The position numbers and the translations under genes are program-made. A stretch of 6,914 bases of DNA from Zhenhengia stercoravium (lineage in GTDB: Bacteria; Bacillota; Clostridia; Lachnospirales; Cellulosilyticaceae): NCBI GenBank assembly GCA_018883975.1, contig JAHLFD010000178.1, forward strand, positions 1 through 6,914. The letters run 5' to 3'. Positions 5,460-6,914 of the stretch are shown here, in pieces; positions within the stretch are counted from its first letter, which is position 1; every line of letters starts with the position of its first letter. A model generated the notes under the pieces. That model saw only the letters and a list, made by a program, of their open reading frames with translations. It searched no databases and was not told the origin of the DNA.

Positions 5460-6638
5460 TTATTGATTATTTTTCATAAATTCTTCGTAAAGCGGAGACA
5501 TGTCTCTCATACGCTGAACGATCGCTGGTAATTTCTCAAGTACATAGTCAACTTCTTCTTCTGTACTATTTTCACCCAGTGTAAGTCTTAATGAACCATG
5601 TGCTTTCTCATGTGGTAAGCCTAAAGCTAAAAGTACATGTGAAGGATCTAAAGAACCTGATGTACAAGCAGAACCACTAGATGCTGCTACACCATTCATA
5701 TCTAATAGAAGAAGAAGAGATTCACCTTCTACGAATTCAAAACCAATATTTACGTTGTTTGTAAGTCTATTTGTTCTTGAACCATTAAGTTTTGAATAAG
5801 GAATACTTTCTAAAATACCATTCATTAATTTATCACGTAAACCTTTAATACGCTCATTTTTTGCCTCGAAATCTGTATATGCAAGTTCCATAGCTTTTGC
5901 AATACCTACGATAGCAGGTACATTTTCTGTTCCTGCACGTCTACCACGTTCTTGTGCACCACCATGAATAAGGTTTGTAATTCTAAGACCACGTCTAATA
6001 TAAAGTACACCAATACCTTTTGGACCATAGATTTTATGTCCTGATAAAGAAAGTGCATCAATATTTTGTTCTTTTACATCAATACGAACTTGTCCAATTG
6101 CTTGAACTGCATCTGTATGGAAAGCAATACCATGCTCTTTAGCAATAGCACCAATTTCTTTAATTGGCATAATTGTACCCACTTCGTTGTTTGCATACAT
6201 AATGCTAATAAGGATGGTTGTGTCTTTAATAGCAGCTTTAAGTGCTTCAAGGTCGATAACCCCTTCTTCATTAACATCTAAGTATGTTACTTCAAAACCT
6301 TGTTTTTCTAAATACTCACATGTATGAAGTACTGCATGGTGCTCAATTTTAGTTGTAATAATATGGTTACCTTTGTTTTTGTTTGCTTCTACGATACCTT
6401 TAATAGCCCAGTTATCTGCTTCTGTCCCACCACTTGTGAAGAAAATTTCGTTTGTGTTTGCACCTAAGTGTTTCGCAATCGTTTCTCTTGCATCATCAAT
6501 AGCTTTTTTGTTTATTTGAGCAACTTGATAAATACTAGAAGGATTACCAAAGCTTTGTGTAAAGTAAGGCATCATAGCATCAAGCACTTCTGGCTTAACT
6601 GGTGTAGTTGCTGCATGATCTAAATATATTCTGTTCAT
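5460..6638 (-). CDS. iscS: Cysteine desulfurase IscS/NifS
   Basis: This PLP enzyme converts cysteine to alanine and carries the released sulfur as a persulfide for IscU and MnmA. Numbered from the ATG at 6638 (392 residues): YLDHAATTP at 5-13, the SGGTEADN cofactor region at 69-76, EHHAVLH with His101 stacking on PLP, HTDAVQA with Asp176 and Gln179, LSGHKIYGPKG with the PLP Schiff-base Lys202, RRAGTENVP at 233-241, and the mobile-loop catalytic Cys325 in SSGSACTSG. The lack of insertion around this loop places it in the group I (IscS/NifS) class. An upstream in-frame ATG at 6656 exists, but it has no ribosome binding site, while GGGAG (6647-6651) lies 8 nt before the ATG at 6638, and the family starts with this short MxxxYLDHAATT. 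It starts 24 bases after the iscR stop, so the two are cotranscribed. IscS versus NifS naming in Clostridia is a convention; nothing here indicates a nitrogenase role. Confidence 0.97.
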   Translation of the reverse strand: MNRIYLDHAATTPVKPEVLDAMMPYFTQSFGNPSSIYQVAQINKKAIDDARETIAKHLGANTNEIFFTSGGTEADNWAIKGIVEANKNKGNHIITTKIEHHAVLHTCEYLEKQGFEVTYLDVNEEGVIDLEALKAAIKDTTILISIMYANNEVGTIMPIKEIGAIAKEHGIAFHTDAVQAIGQVRIDVKEQNIDALSLSGHKIYGPKGIGVLYIRRGLRITNLIHGGAQERGRRAGTENVPAIVGIAKAMELAYTDFEAKNERIKGLRDKLMNGILESIPYSKLNGSRTNRLTNNVNIGFEFVEGESLLLLLDMNGVAASSGSACTSGSLDPSHVLLALGLPHEKAHGSLRLTLGENSTEEEVDYVLEKLPAIVQRMRDMSPLYEEFMKNNQ

Positions 6639-6646
6639 CTTCAACA

Positions 6647-6651
6647 CTCCC
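6647..6651 (-). promoter_or_regulatory. Ribosome binding site that decides the iscS start
   Basis: GGGAG on the minus strand lies 8 nt upstream of the ATG at 6638. It falls inside the codons of the longer reading that starts at 6656, which argues that the longer N-terminus (MLGVLK) is not translated. Confidence 0.7.
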
Positions 6652-6662
6652 AACATAGGTTT

Positions 6663-6914
6663 TTAAATATAAAATTTATTACATGTATTATCATTTATTG
6701 ATTCATAATCATCTATAAGTTCCTGTAACGAAATGCCATCTACGACTTCATTAATGCCGTCTCTGATTTTCTCCCATACAGGTCTAGTTACACATCTTGT
6801 ATTTCGTTCGCAATGCTTGCCACCTTCACAAGTGCAATCCGTTGGGGCAAGGGATCCTTCTAGTGTACGAAGAATCTCTCCTATAGTAATCTCACTTGCG
6901 TCTCGCGCTAAAGT
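6663..6914 (-). CDS. iscR: Rrf2-family Fe-S-sensing regulator, IscR-like (partial, N-terminus off the window)
   Basis: The last 83 residues of an Rrf2-family transcription regulator are present, open to the right edge, with the stop at 6663-6665. The N-terminal winged helix that binds DNA is outside the window. The visible part begins LARDASEITIGEILRTLEG, the typical end of the wing and the dimerisation helix, then a cysteine-rich loop with Cys27, Cys29, Cys35 and Cys41 (window numbering), then VTRPVWEKIRDGINEV and SLQELI. Cys29-x5-Cys35-x5-Cys41 has the same spacing as the [2Fe-2S] ligands Cys92, Cys98 and Cys104 of E. coli IscR, so a cluster-bound sensor is likely; Cys27 is extra. Being first in an isc operon, it probably represses its own operon when clusters are plentiful. 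The alternative is a cysteine-metabolism regulator of the CymR type, but CymR lacks these cysteines, which favours IscR. Confidence 0.92.
   Translation of the reverse strand, partial: TLARDASEITIGEILRTLEGSLAPTDCTCEGGKHCERNTRCVTRPVWEKIRDGINEVVDGISLQELIDDYESINDNTCNKFYI

Noticed and set aside
6066..6281. Short frames on both strands inside iscS (6066-6281 plus, 6074-6277 minus)
   Set aside because: Both lie wholly inside the IscS frame, which carries all the catalytic residues. The minus-strand one is a frame-shifted reading of the same codons.
6639..6656. Longer IscS N-terminus starting at 6656
   Set aside because: No ribosome binding site precedes it, while a good one lies within these codons for the downstream ATG, and the family normally starts at the shorter position.
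1..6914. Mobile element, CRISPR array, tRNA/rRNA or defence system
   Set aside because: No terminal repeats, transposase or integrase sequence, spaced direct repeats or RNA-gene folds were seen. All genes are core metabolism and on one strand.

Overview
The window looks like a chromosomal stretch from a low-GC Gram-positive bacterium, most likely an anaerobic member of the Clostridia (a Lachnospiraceae-like or Cellulosilyticum-like organism is my best guess from protein flavour only). The base composition is AT-rich, ribosome binding sites are strong GGAGG/GAGGTG types, and the gene order iscR-iscS-iscU-mnmA together with a separate cggR-gapA pair is a Firmicute arrangement. All seven genes lie on the minus strand, so transcription runs from the high to the low coordinates.

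Region 1 (6914 down to about 3834) is an iron-sulfur and tRNA-thiolation operon. It holds the 3' part of an Rrf2/IscR regulator with an intact C-x5-C-x5-C cluster-ligand motif, the cysteine desulfurase IscS/NifS, the scaffold IscU/NifU with an odd His/Asp/Glu-rich tail, and the tRNA 2-thiouridylase MnmA, whose start lies inside the end of iscU. IscS supplies sulfane sulfur both to IscU for Fe-S clusters and to MnmA for the wobble uridine of tRNAs. The operon ends at a long perfect hairpin (3834-3872).

Region 2 (3833 down to 1908) is a single-gene unit: a Na+/phosphate cotransporter-family membrane protein fused to a PhoU-like cytoplasmic domain. It has a 247-base upstream region that contains a perfect 9-bp inverted repeat, one arm of which covers the Shine-Dalgarno sequence. 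The gene ends at a hairpin followed by a T-rich tail.

Region 3 (about 1870 down to 1) is the glycolytic cggR-gapA operon: a well-spaced promoter, a CggR-type operator directly downstream of it, the SorC-family repressor CggR, and the first 226 codons of glyceraldehyde-3-phosphate dehydrogenase, which runs off the left edge.

I see no mobile element, CRISPR array, RNA gene or recognisable new multi-gene system. The content is mostly core metabolism. The points worth a second look are regulatory (the cggR operator/hairpin, the RBS-pairing repeat before the transporter) and small protein-level oddities (the IscU tail, the iscU/mnmA overlap).
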